The notes beneath the pieces were generated by a model. The model made no database searches. It was given only the letters and a program-made list of their open reading frames with translations, and was not told where the DNA came from. Below are positions 1-7,451 of a stretch of DNA of 64,000 nucleotides, in pieces. The stretch covers positions 1 to 64,000 of the forward strand of contig CAYSTJ010000019.1 in NCBI GenBank assembly GCA_964434105.1, in the 5' to 3' direction. Positions within the stretch are counted from its first letter, which is position 1. Each line of letters starts with the position of its first letter. The position numbers were made by a program, and so were the translations under genes. The stretch comes from CAYNST01 sp964434105 (GTDB taxonomy: Bacteria; Pseudomonadota; Gammaproteobacteria; Pseudomonadales; Cellvibrionaceae).

Positions 1-53
1 CCCCGACATTCTGCTCCCAAAGCAGACGCGCTACCAGGCTGCGCTACACTCCG
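1..53 (-). tRNA. tRNA-Pro (anticodon TGG), 3' part cut by window edge
   Basis: Read on the minus strand, the sequence starts at 53 with the acceptor strand CGGAGTG, followed by a D-arm with GGTAGCGC. The anticodon arm is TCTGC-TTTGGGA-GCAGA, which puts TGG at positions 34-36, so this is proline decoding CCA/CCG. The window ends in the variable region, so the T-arm and acceptor 3' side are missing. It lies about 180 bases from folD on the opposite strand. Confidence 0.9.
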
Positions 54-230
54 TTTATCCAGGACGAGGATTGCCGCCCGTCTCAAGGAGGTGCGCATGA
101 TAACCATGCGCTGCTCACACGTCAACGATCAATTTTGGTACCCACCACCTGCCAACGTTTAAAATTGGCGTGCCTGGTCCGTCTGTGGGAAAATGGTGCC
201 CCTTTTATTCGATATCTTACGGAATACTCC

Positions 231-1079
231 ATGTCTGCAGTCATTTTAGATGGTAAAGCCCTGGCCAAGAAATCCGAAGCCGAGCTCACCAAACGGGTAA
301 CCGCCTTGCGGGAGGCCACTGGCATCACGCCGGTGCTGGCCACAATTCTGGTGGGTGACGACCCGGCTTCGGCCACTTATGTGAAGATGAAAAGCAATGC
401 CTGCGAACGCATCGGCATGGAGTCCACGCGGATAGTGCTGCCGGCCTCTACCTCCACCGCGGAGCTTCTGGCCACAATCGCGAGACTTAACGATGACCCG
501 GCCGTCCACGGAATTCTGTTGCAGCACCCCGTCCCTCCCCAGATCGACGAACGTGCCTGCTTTGACGCTATCGCGCTCGCTAAGGATGTCGATGGCGTCA
601 CCTGCCTGGGGTTCGGTCGCATGTCCATGGGCGAGCCCGCCTGGGGTTGCGCCACACCGAAGGGCATTATGCGACTGCTGGCGGCTTATGATATCCCCGT
701 GGACGGGCTTCACGCTGTGGTGGTAGGACGTAGCCCGATTCTTGGTAAACCGATGGCAATGATGCTGCTCGCCGAAAATGCGACGGTTACCATCTGTCAT
801 TCCCGCACCCGATCGCTGGAGTCCCACATCCGGCAGGCAGACCTGATTGTCGGTGCGGTCGGCCGCCCGGAATTTATCAAGGCTGACTGGATAAAAGATG
901 GTGCCATTGTGATTGACGCAGGTTATCACCCGGGTGGTGTAGGTGATATTGAGCTGGCCCCGCTGACACAGCGCGCCGCCGCCGTTACCCCCGTGCCTGG
1001 CGGGGTTGGGCCCATGACCATCAACACCCTCATCTTTCAGACCGTCGCCGCCGGTGAAAAATCGCTTCAATCGACCTGA
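231..1079 (+). CDS. folD: Bifunctional methylene-THF dehydrogenase / methenyl-THF cyclohydrolase FolD
   Basis: FolD interconverts 5,10-methylene-, 5,10-methenyl- and 10-formyl-tetrahydrofolate in the cytosol, supplying one-carbon units and NADPH. The 282-residue product has the usual family length. Visible motifs are the catalytic region ATYVKMK (the YxxxK pair), the conserved GILLQHPVP segment with the family's LPLP replaced by QHPV, and the nucleotide-binding stretch VVGRSPILGKPMAMML. The C-terminus carries the PVPGGVGPMT signature. The reading frame is open upstream to 135, but the ATG at 231 begins the typical MSAVILDGKALA N-terminus, so I use it. It is followed 16 bases later by rsuA. 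Identification is secure. Confidence 0.97.
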   Translation: MSAVILDGKALAKKSEAELTKRVTALREATGITPVLATILVGDDPASATYVKMKSNACERIGMESTRIVLPASTSTAELLATIARLNDDPAVHGILLQHPVPPQIDERACFDAIALAKDVDGVTCLGFGRMSMGEPAWGCATPKGIMRLLAAYDIPVDGLHAVVVGRSPILGKPMAMMLLAENATVTICHSRTRSLESHIRQADLIVGAVGRPEFIKADWIKDGAIVIDAGYHPGGVGDIELAPLTQRAAAVTPVPGGVGPMTINTLIFQTVAAGEKSLQST

Positions 1080-1095
1080 TTGAGAGGGTCGTACG

Positions 1096-1806
1096 ATGAG
1101 AGTTGATCGCTTCATCAGTCGCGCGACGGGGATGAGTCGCACCGAAGTACATCGCGCTATTAGACAAAAGCGCGTCGTGCTACAGGGAGAAGCCATCAAA
1201 AGCCCGGCCACGATCCTGACTGATGAACGGGCGTTGCTGCTGGACGGTCGAGCGGTGCGCATTCCGGACCACTGTTATTTAATGGTGCACAAGCCCGCCG
1301 GTACAGTCTGCAGTAATAACGACCCCACTCACCCTACTGTCCTGGACCTGTTGAGCACTTCACAGCGGAACATCCCCGGAAGACCGCTGCAAATAGCCGG
1401 TCGCCTGGACCTCGACACCACGGGACTGGTGCTGATTACCAGTGATGGAGACTGGAACCACCGCGTTACGTCTCCCCGTCAGACATGCCAGAAAATCTAT
1501 CGGGTTGATCTGGACCGCCCGCTGGCCGATGCGGATTTGAAGGCCCTGGAAGGCGGCATCCAGCTTCGGTCTGAAGCACGCCCCACCAGACCCTGCGCCA
1601 TCCAGAGAGAATCGGAAACCCGCCTGCAAATGACACTCAGCGAAGGAAAATACCATCAGGTAAAACGGATGTTCGCCGCTGTCGGATATCATGTTGTGAA
1701 CCTGCACCGGGAGCAGATCGGCGCTATCCGCCTGGATGAAGCACTGCCGCCGGGTCATTACCGCGCCTTGACCCATCAGGAAATCAGTTCGGTATCGGCG
1801 CGATGA
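1096..1806 (+). CDS. rsuA: 16S rRNA pseudouridine(516) synthase, RsuA family
   Basis: RsuA-family enzymes isomerise one uridine in 16S rRNA (U516 in E. coli) during small-subunit assembly. The 236-residue protein has an N-terminal S4-like RNA-binding domain (about 1-55: RVDRFISRATGMSRTEVHR). The catalytic domain contains the MVHKPAGTVCSN strand and the GRLDLDTTGLVL motif, whose aspartate at about 105 is the catalytic nucleophile. The segment GKYHQVKRMFAAVGYHV near 185-200 is typical of RsuA/RluB/RluE/RluF. Its TGA overlaps the ATG of rsmC (ATGA at 1803-1806), so the two rRNA modification genes are translationally coupled. RluE or RluF specificity cannot be fully excluded, but the length and lack of extensions favour RsuA. 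Confidence 0.9.
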   Translation: MRVDRFISRATGMSRTEVHRAIRQKRVVLQGEAIKSPATILTDERALLLDGRAVRIPDHCYLMVHKPAGTVCSNNDPTHPTVLDLLSTSQRNIPGRPLQIAGRLDLDTTGLVLITSDGDWNHRVTSPRQTCQKIYRVDLDRPLADADLKALEGGIQLRSEARPTRPCAIQRESETRLQMTLSEGKYHQVKRMFAAVGYHVVNLHREQIGAIRLDEALPPGHYRALTHQEISSVSAR

Positions 1807-2840
1807 CGGATGCAGCGGTAGACAGCCTGGCGCAGACACTTGTTGACAGCGATGCACCAGCACTGTGGCTTGCGGACGAGCATCACAACGCCGTCCTGCC
1901 GCTGGTTGCGGCAAGACGCCCACCGGTGAAGCTGCTGACCAACCGGTTTGACATTGCCAGGCGCGCAACGGCTCTGGATATTTCGAGCGAGTATAACGAC
2001 TGGAGCATCCCGAATATCCCGGTTTCAGAGATATATCTACGCATCTGCAAGGAAAAACCCGCCACGCACCACCTGATAAATCAGGCGTTCGTGCGGCTGC
2101 CGGCGGGAGGCAGACTCATTATCAGCGGTTTTAAGGATGAAGGAATCAAAACCTGTTTTCAAAAGGCCAGTCAACTGTTTGGTGACAATGCACGACTGCG
2201 AAAACAGGGCAATCTATACCTCGGCATCCTGGAAAAATCCACCAGAGGAGCAGGAGCGCCGCTCGACACTAGAGACTATGAGACAATACGTGCGGTGGCG
2301 ACACTTCACGACAAGCCGGTGTTGAGTAAACCCGGCGTCTATGGCTGGGATAAAGTGGATCAGGGCAGCGCCTTTCTCATGGCGTTTCTTCAACATCTGT
2401 GGCGCTCAAGACCGCACGCCGTCAGTTCGATACTGGATCTCGGCTGTGGCTACGGGTACCTGTCCCTGGCAATGGCGAACCACCCTGTCGAGCAGCGTGT
2501 GGCGACAGACAACAATGCGGCAGCGACAGCCTGTATGCGCATGAATGCCAGTGAATGGGCATTGCCGATAGAGGTGGTTGATGCCGACTGCGGTGACGCC
2601 ATCAATAGCCGGTTTGATATGGTGTTATGCAACCCGCCATTCCACACCGGATTCGATGTTGACAATGCATTGCACCTCCGTTTTCTGACGGCGGCCAGCC
2701 GCAAACTGACAAAAGCCGGAAGTGCGTATTTTGTGGTCAACAGTTTTTTGCCATTGGAGCGGAAAGCGGTAACCTGCTTCAAGCAAGTCAACGTGCTCTC
2801 CAATAATGGAAAGTTTAAGATTCTGCAACTGCAAAACTGA
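1803..2840 (+). CDS. rsmC: 16S rRNA (guanine(1207)-N2)-methyltransferase RsmC
   Basis: RsmC methylates G1207 of 16S rRNA in the 30S subunit using S-adenosylmethionine. The 345-residue protein has the two-lobed layout of the family: a degenerate N-terminal methyltransferase-like domain (about 1-150) and an active C-terminal one. The active domain shows motif I DLGCGYGYLSLAMA at about 212-225 and the N2-guanine methyltransferase signature NPPFH at about 277-281. The four-base overlap with rsuA places two small-subunit RNA modifiers in one coupled unit. The gene converges with the rhodanese gene 26 bases downstream. RlmG (23S rRNA) is the nearest alternative. Confidence 0.9.
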   Translation: MTDAAVDSLAQTLVDSDAPALWLADEHHNAVLPLVAARRPPVKLLTNRFDIARRATALDISSEYNDWSIPNIPVSEIYLRICKEKPATHHLINQAFVRLPAGGRLIISGFKDEGIKTCFQKASQLFGDNARLRKQGNLYLGILEKSTRGAGAPLDTRDYETIRAVATLHDKPVLSKPGVYGWDKVDQGSAFLMAFLQHLWRSRPHAVSSILDLGCGYGYLSLAMANHPVEQRVATDNNAAATACMRMNASEWALPIEVVDADCGDAINSRFDMVLCNPPFHTGFDVDNALHLRFLTAASRKLTKAGSAYFVVNSFLPLERKAVTCFKQVNVLSNNGKFKILQLQN

Positions 2841-2866
2841 GACAGAGGGAGTCGTTCAAAACGTGG

Positions 2867-3136
2867 TCAGGGTATGTTTTCGCCATTGGCCTTGCGTATC
2901 AGCAGATCTTTCAGACCGCCCTCATTGATGACGTTCTGGTATCCAATCCGCTTCAATTCATCCATGGCCACACCCGATCGATGGCCGCTTCGGCAATAGA
3001 GCCGAATATCGCTTTTCTCGTCGCTGGTAACAGAAGATATTTTCGCGGCTATATCCTCAAATGGGATATTGAGTGACCCTGTGATGTGCCCCTCGGCATA
3101 TTCCTCGGGTGTCCGAACGTCTATCCAGATTGCCAT
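2867..3136 (-). CDS. Single-domain rhodanese-like protein
   Basis: An 89-residue protein made of one rhodanese fold, similar in size to GlpE/PspE-type sulfurtransferases that move sulfane sulfur between thiols. The substrate-stabilising segment IDVRTPEEYAEGHI is at 5-18, and the active-site loop CRSGHRS begins with the catalytic cysteine at 48. There is no signal peptide, so it should be cytosolic. A ribosome binding site (GGAG) sits just upstream of the ATG. The gene is convergent with rsmC and downstream of hsp20 on the same strand, but the strong hairpin at 3187-3220 separates it from hsp20. The physiological sulfur donor and acceptor cannot be told from sequence. Confidence 0.85.
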   Translation of the reverse strand: MAIWIDVRTPEEYAEGHITGSLNIPFEDIAAKISSVTSDEKSDIRLYCRSGHRSGVAMDELKRIGYQNVINEGGLKDLLIRKANGENIP

Positions 3137-3186
3137 AAAAGCTCCGCATTAAAAATTAACAGTATATATACTCATATCGCAAAGCC

Positions 3187-3220
3187 AAAAAGCCGCGGGC
3201 GGCTCTAGTCGCCCGCGGCT
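3187..3220 (-). terminator. Rho-independent terminator of the hsp20 gene
   Basis: An 11-bp perfect GC-rich stem (AGCCGCGGGCG paired with CGCCCGCGGCT, 3191-3220) with an 8-base loop lies 18 bases past the hsp20 stop. On the minus strand it is followed by TTTT and a further T-rich stretch. It should end the heat-shock transcript before the rhodanese gene. Confidence 0.8.
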
Positions 3221-3238
3221 GGCAATCGTTACGAGACC

Positions 3239-3715
3239 TTAGGCGGCCTGTTCGGCGCCTCGTTCGGTATCGTTTTCGTGCGTCAGCACCTGTGCACCAT
3301 TCTGAATCTCGATGCGCTGCGGCTTCATGGCTTCCGGCACGCGCCGTAACAGGTTTACAATCAGCAAACCATCCCGGTATTCCGCGCCGCTGACCTCCAC
3401 ATGTTCGGCCAGGTTGAATTTGCGCTCGAAGCTTCGGAACGCTATGCCGTGGTGCAGGTAATTGTGTCTGGTGCTCTCCGGATTCTTTTTGCCACGTATG
3501 GAAAGAACGCCTTTTTCGAGTTCAATTTCCAGTTCGTCACGGGCAAAGCCGGCAACCGCCAGAGTAATGGCATAGCGGTCTTCTTCGATGACCTCAATAT
3601 TGTACGGCGGATAGGTTGAGCCTACCGGTTCACCTCGCAGCGCAGAATCCAGTAAGGATGCAAAGCGATCGTAGCCGATTGTGTGACGGTATAAGGGTGA
3701 TAAGTCAATAGTCAT
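3239..3715 (-). CDS. Small heat-shock protein, Hsp20/IbpA family
   Basis: This ATP-independent holdase binds unfolding proteins in the cytosol and hands them to DnaK/ClpB. At 158 residues it matches IbpA-type proteins. The N-terminal LSPLYRHTIGYDRFASLLD segment is characteristic of the class A proteobacterial members. The alpha-crystallin domain covers about 38-130 (YNIEVIEEDRYAITLAVAGF onward, then ELEKGVLSIRGKK). The motif at 117-122, GLLIVNLL, is a variant of the family's GxLxIxL box, and a polar tail follows. The gene is flanked by a sigma-32 promoter (3790-3818) and an intrinsic terminator (3187-3220), so it is a self-contained heat-inducible unit. Confidence 0.93.
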   Translation of the reverse strand: MTIDLSPLYRHTIGYDRFASLLDSALRGEPVGSTYPPYNIEVIEEDRYAITLAVAGFARDELEIELEKGVLSIRGKKNPESTRHNYLHHGIAFRSFERKFNLAEHVEVSGAEYRDGLLIVNLLRRVPEAMKPQRIEIQNGAQVLTHENDTERGAEQAA

Positions 3716-3789
3716 AACAAATTCTCCAATAGAAGCAAAATGTTGATTTGGGGTTGGCGGGCTCTGCTATCGAGACACCCGCAAGTTAT

Positions 3790-3818
3790 ATATAGGGATA
3801 TCGACCTGACTTTTCAAG
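3790..3818 (-). promoter_or_regulatory. Sigma-32 (heat-shock) promoter of hsp20
   Basis: On the minus strand the -35 element CTTGAAAA (3818-3811) and the -10 element CCCTATAT (3797-3790) are separated by about 13 bases, close to the RpoH consensus CTTGAAA-N11-16-CCCATnT. The start would leave a 5' leader of about 70 bases before the hsp20 ATG at 3715. The -35 box overlaps the stop codon of the upstream hydrolase gene (3814-3816). The leader can form a GCGGG/CCCGC hairpin. Confidence 0.85.
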
Positions 3819-5370
3819 GGGTGTTTTTTTGCTCTAAGCAGGTGCTTATGGCGTCACTGGTCACCACACCAGAGGGCGTATCTCGTGTGTCATCGAGAAA
3901 CCGGTTTACGAACTCCCTGCCACATTCACTATGTATAAATTCCGCGTGTGCCCCATCCGGCACCTCTACATGCATTCCGTTCGGCAGGTAACCCATCAGG
4001 CGGTGACCGTACACAGGCGGAGTCACCGGATCAAGCTCGCCACTGACAACAAGCGCCTGCACGGTTAGTGGCTCCGATAACCGAAGCGACCCGGCGTTAA
4101 AAAAGCCGATGCGGCAAACATCAAAATGCCAGTCCCATTCAAGGTATTTCTTTAAGCGGCCTGAACGCTCCACAACGTCGAGAAACGGAACCTCATCCAG
4201 CAGCGCATTATCGTTGCACTCCGTGGCGTAATACAGCATTGCGTTAAAATGGGGATCGAAAGCGTAGTTATAAAGTTCTTCGAACAGGTAGGGATCAGTC
4301 GGTTGATCTTCATCCAGCACCGTATTTATGGTTGGCATGATCCTCGCGCGGGATGCCCGGCTGTACAGGGCGCCATATACTGCCAGCAATAGCCGCTGAT
4401 CATCAATCAACACCGATTTCGAACCGCCCTTGTGCCAGTCATCAACCGACAGGGACACCGGTTTCGATTCCAGACGCTCCATGGCCTGCCAGAACCGCAT
4501 TTCCGGGTCCTGAGCCAGATCATCGGATTCGCAGATACGCGCGTCCGCGCAGGCTTTCCAGTAACGCGCCAGGCCATCCAGCAGCAACCGTGTGCTCTCC
4601 ACCATGCCACCGGACCCGGGCGGATACGGACCATCGAGAACCAGCTTCTGCAACGCCGGATCCAGGGTCGCTGCAACCAGCGCCACGCGAGTACCATAGG
4701 AGGCACCCAACGCATGCCAGCTTCTGTATCCCAACGCGTCCACTATGGCTATCGCGTCGCTGGCATTATGTACACTGCTGAAAAGCTGAAGGGCCTCTCC
4801 TGGCTTGTATGGACCGGGCAGTTGGCCACGAAGGTACTTGTCCCAGTCGTCAAAGCATTCCAGCAGGACCGGGTTGGAGCGGTCATACCCCGCTTTTATG
4901 TCAAGATCGAGCTGCATGCCCAGCAGGGACACGTCGGTATACTTCCGACAGTCCCAGGCCGGGCTGCCCCCTTCCGCCCCGCGATAGTCAAACAGAATAA
5001 AATCCCGTGTGGGGATGGCATCAAGGTACCAGTAATTCCAGAACTCCAGCGACTGTTCGCCGGTAATACTTTCCTCTCCTGGCCCTCCGCCAAAATAGAC
5101 CAGCGGTGTATCGGTCTGGCCTCGCGGGGGCCTGAATACGGCAACCGGCAATCGGAATCCTTCGCTGGTTGTAAACCAGTAGCACGCAACGGCAACATCA
5201 CCAACAGCGTGAAAGTGGCACGGCCGATACTGTAAGGCAGCTGCGGGCTTCAATATGCCTGATGGCTCATGAGCAGGGCTCCCGCGCACCATTGTCGTTA
5301 TATACCAGACCAGCAACGCGAATCCGACCAGACCCAGACAGGGCAATAATAAAACTCGGGCGACACTCAC
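3814..5370 (-). CDS. Membrane-anchored alpha/beta hydrolase, S33 (TAP/proline iminopeptidase-like) family
   Basis: A predicted serine hydrolase of about 518 residues, probably cleaving small peptides or esters in the periplasm. The N-terminus has one hydrophobic segment (about 6-26) and no lipobox. The core shows VYFGGGPGE (oxyanion region), FDYRGAEGGS, the nucleophile elbow GASYGTR with serine at about 224, and a C-terminal TAP-like part. The likely triad partners are the aspartate in SGELDPVTPP and the histidine in PDGAHAEF. The frame is open to 5577, overlapping the pseudouridine synthase gene, but a GTG at 5370 lies 7 bases after that gene's TGA and directly precedes the hydrophobic segment, so I take it as the start. 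It is the last gene of the esterase-mannanase transcription unit. The substrate is unknown. Confidence 0.82.
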   Translation of the reverse strand: MSVARVLLLPCLGLVGFALLVWYITTMVRGSPAHEPSGILKPAAALQYRPCHFHAVGDVAVACYWFTTSEGFRLPVAVFRPPRGQTDTPLVYFGGGPGEESITGEQSLEFWNYWYLDAIPTRDFILFDYRGAEGGSPAWDCRKYTDVSLLGMQLDLDIKAGYDRSNPVLLECFDDWDKYLRGQLPGPYKPGEALQLFSSVHNASDAIAIVDALGYRSWHALGASYGTRVALVAATLDPALQKLVLDGPYPPGSGGMVESTRLLLDGLARYWKACADARICESDDLAQDPEMRFWQAMERLESKPVSLSVDDWHKGGSKSVLIDDQRLLLAVYGALYSRASRARIMPTINTVLDEDQPTDPYLFEELYNYAFDPHFNAMLYYATECNDNALLDEVPFLDVVERSGRLKKYLEWDWHFDVCRIGFFNAGSLRLSEPLTVQALVVSGELDPVTPPVYGHRLMGYLPNGMHVEVPDGAHAEFIHSECGREFVNRFLDDTRDTPSGVVTSDAISTCLEQKNTP

Positions 5371-5377
5371 GGTCCGC

Positions 5378-6079
5378 TCACCCCTGGCGCGGCCAGGCCA
5401 AAGCGCCGGGCGAGCCAATTTCCGCAAGAACCTGCCCCACTTTCGACACCAGAAACCGCTCGCCGGAAACCAGGGGCGCAGCATAGGTTTTCTCTGCTGA
5501 ATTCCAGAAAAAATGAATCTGCCAGGCGTGCAGATAGAGGCGGTCTGCTGCGAGACCGCCATAGCGGCGATCACCAATGATCGGCGCTGATAACGATTTC
5601 ATGGCGACGCGTAGCTGGTGCGTCTTTCCTGTGTCGGGCTTGAGTATCAGCAAGCGCACGCCATTGCCCAAACCAAAACTGAAAAAATGAGTCACCGCCG
5701 GATTCCGCGTAGTGCGAGACAGCCGCCAGTTACCATTGCGGCTTTTTTCCATATCGCCAATGATGGCGCCCTGCTTTTTTACGGGCTTTCTGTCGGTGAG
5801 TGCAAGGTAGAATTTCCGAATTTCGTGACGCTGAAAAAGTTGCGACAGGCCCGCACTGGCCTGCGGATTTTTTGCGACCAGAACTACCCCCGATGTGTCG
5901 GCGTCGAGTCTGTGTACCGGGAATACCTGCGGCAACATAAACAGTGATCGGGCTGTTGCCAACAGGTTGGAAGACGCATCGGCACCCTGCGTTACCATCC
6001 CCGGGGGCTTGTTCAGCACGAGGTACTCCGGTGTCTCCTCAATAAGGCCCACTGCCTGCGGCCTGCTGACATTACTCAC
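5378..6079 (-). CDS. RluA-family pseudouridine synthase
   Basis: A 233-residue RNA pseudouridine synthase with the RluA catalytic core and no S4 domain. It has NKPPGMVTQG at about 23-32, the catalytic HRLDADTSGVVLVAKN with aspartate at about 59, and the C-terminal LKPDTGKTHQLRVAM block. It resembles the compact Rlu-like group rather than RluC or RluD, and the modified position is not predictable. The start is GTG at 6079, overlapping the mannanase TGA as GTGA, so its translation is coupled to a secreted glycosidase. This is an unusual pairing for an RNA-modifying enzyme. The downstream hydrolase begins 7 bases after its stop. Confidence 0.88.
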   Translation of the reverse strand: MSNVSRPQAVGLIEETPEYLVLNKPPGMVTQGADASSNLLATARSLFMLPQVFPVHRLDADTSGVVLVAKNPQASAGLSQLFQRHEIRKFYLALTDRKPVKKQGAIIGDMEKSRNGNWRLSRTTRNPAVTHFFSFGLGNGVRLLILKPDTGKTHQLRVAMKSLSAPIIGDRRYGGLAADRLYLHAWQIHFFWNSAEKTYAAPLVSGERFLVSKVGQVLAEIGSPGALAWPRQG

Positions 6080-7428
6080 CGGGAAAACGAACTCATGGCC
6101 TTCGCGTGGTCAGCAATAATCTTAATCGTCGACCGGTCAACATCGAACACGGAATTCAGTCCCTGATGCTCCTGGGGCGGATCGCCGGTAAAAGGATCCC
6201 CTGCCTTCCAGATCAGATCCGGTTGCCGGCTGCGCCCGACGCCGCCCCATGTCCAGAAATTCGAACCGGCTATCGGGAACCCCAGTTTTACCTGTCTCTC
6301 TATCAACTGGAAGACTTCCCGGAAAAACCGGTCGCGTTGCAGGGTTGAGGATTCAATGTGATAGTCCGCGTTATCCCGCTCTATGCCAAACTCTTCAAGC
6401 ACTGTTGGCTTGCCCAGCCGGTGCGCCACCTGTATATGTTGCAAAATGTAGGCGCGCGCCGTCGTCAAAGCACTCTGGTAAGTATTTTCGGGGTCCGTTG
6501 CATCGAACCACTGCCAGTTTTTTGGCCACATATGAAATGTCAGGTAATCGATTTCCGGTGCGGCATGGACATCCGCATATAACTCGATATCCCGCAAGGT
6601 ACCCATGGCGCCTTCGTTGCCCGTGCTGACCAGATGGTTTGAATCCAGTGATTTAATATATTGCGCAGTCTCAACAATCCACCGTTTGAACTGCGGAAAA
6701 AAAGGTCGACCTTCGTCATCACTGCCCGGCCGGGGTTCATTGGCAAGCTGCCAGGACATAATGGTAGGATCATCAATATACGGCTGACCGGTGACTGTGT
6801 TGGTTCGCGTTACAACATGCGCTATAAGTTGACGGTACCACTGCTGTGCTTCGTCAATACGGTAAAAGTTTGCGGAATTTTGCATGAATGCATTCCACTC
6901 GCCGGTAACATCCGGATCAAACACCGGCTCCCCGGAGAACCATGCAACATACTGGGACATTCCCCCGGACCACTGCCAGAAATTATTCAGAAACAGCACG
7001 GCGTGCATATCCCGCTTAGCCATCTCAGCCAGTAAAAAGTCCAGGCCGCGCAAAAGTTCCTCGTTGTATTGGCCGGGCCCTTCGTGTATAGCCGGCTCCA
7101 GCGCCATGCGCAAATCCGTGCGCTCCGAAGCAGCCAGAATCCGCAAATTTCTAATGCCCGAACCGGCCAACAGATCCAGCTCTCTGACCAGCCGCACCCG
7201 ACCCTCCGGAGTCGCACCCAAATATGCGCCGTACCAAAAGTTCGTACCCACAAAATAATAAGGCTTTCCGCCTTTAACAAACTGCGTGCCCTGAACACTG
7301 ATAAACCGGTTCGCCTGCCCGGCATCTTCGACATCGTCCGGGTCGGACTTTCGTTCGCCAACGGATTGGCACGCAGCTATCATAGCCACCAGCATGATAA
7401 AAACCGTACATCTTGCAATATATCTCAT
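6076..7428 (-). CDS. GH5 endo-beta-1,4-mannanase, lipoprotein
   Basis: This enzyme hydrolyses internal beta-1,4-mannosidic bonds of mannan or glucomannan. The 450-residue precursor has a lipoprotein signal with lipobox IAAC (cysteine 20), so it should be membrane-tethered, either periplasmic or on the cell surface. Residue +2 is Q, not D, which favours the outer membrane. The GH5 barrel starts at about 48. The acid/base glutamate is in LANEPRP (E231), the TFHMWPKNWQWFD strand carries substrate-site aromatics, and the nucleophile is in VLEEFGIE (E345/E346). These features fit subfamily GH5_7. It begins 23 bases after the esterase gene and ends in a GTGA overlap with the pseudouridine synthase. 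GH5 enzymes acting on glucan are less likely given the GH130 and epimerase neighbours. Confidence 0.88.
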   Translation of the reverse strand: MRYIARCTVFIMLVAMIAACQSVGERKSDPDDVEDAGQANRFISVQGTQFVKGGKPYYFVGTNFWYGAYLGATPEGRVRLVRELDLLAGSGIRNLRILAASERTDLRMALEPAIHEGPGQYNEELLRGLDFLLAEMAKRDMHAVLFLNNFWQWSGGMSQYVAWFSGEPVFDPDVTGEWNAFMQNSANFYRIDEAQQWYRQLIAHVVTRTNTVTGQPYIDDPTIMSWQLANEPRPGSDDEGRPFFPQFKRWIVETAQYIKSLDSNHLVSTGNEGAMGTLRDIELYADVHAAPEIDYLTFHMWPKNWQWFDATDPENTYQSALTTARAYILQHIQVAHRLGKPTVLEEFGIERDNADYHIESSTLQRDRFFREVFQLIERQVKLGFPIAGSNFWTWGGVGRSRQPDLIWKAGDPFTGDPPQEHQGLNSVFDVDRSTIKIIADHAKAMSSFSR

Positions 7429-7451
7429 AGCGTTGACCTTACAAGTCCATC

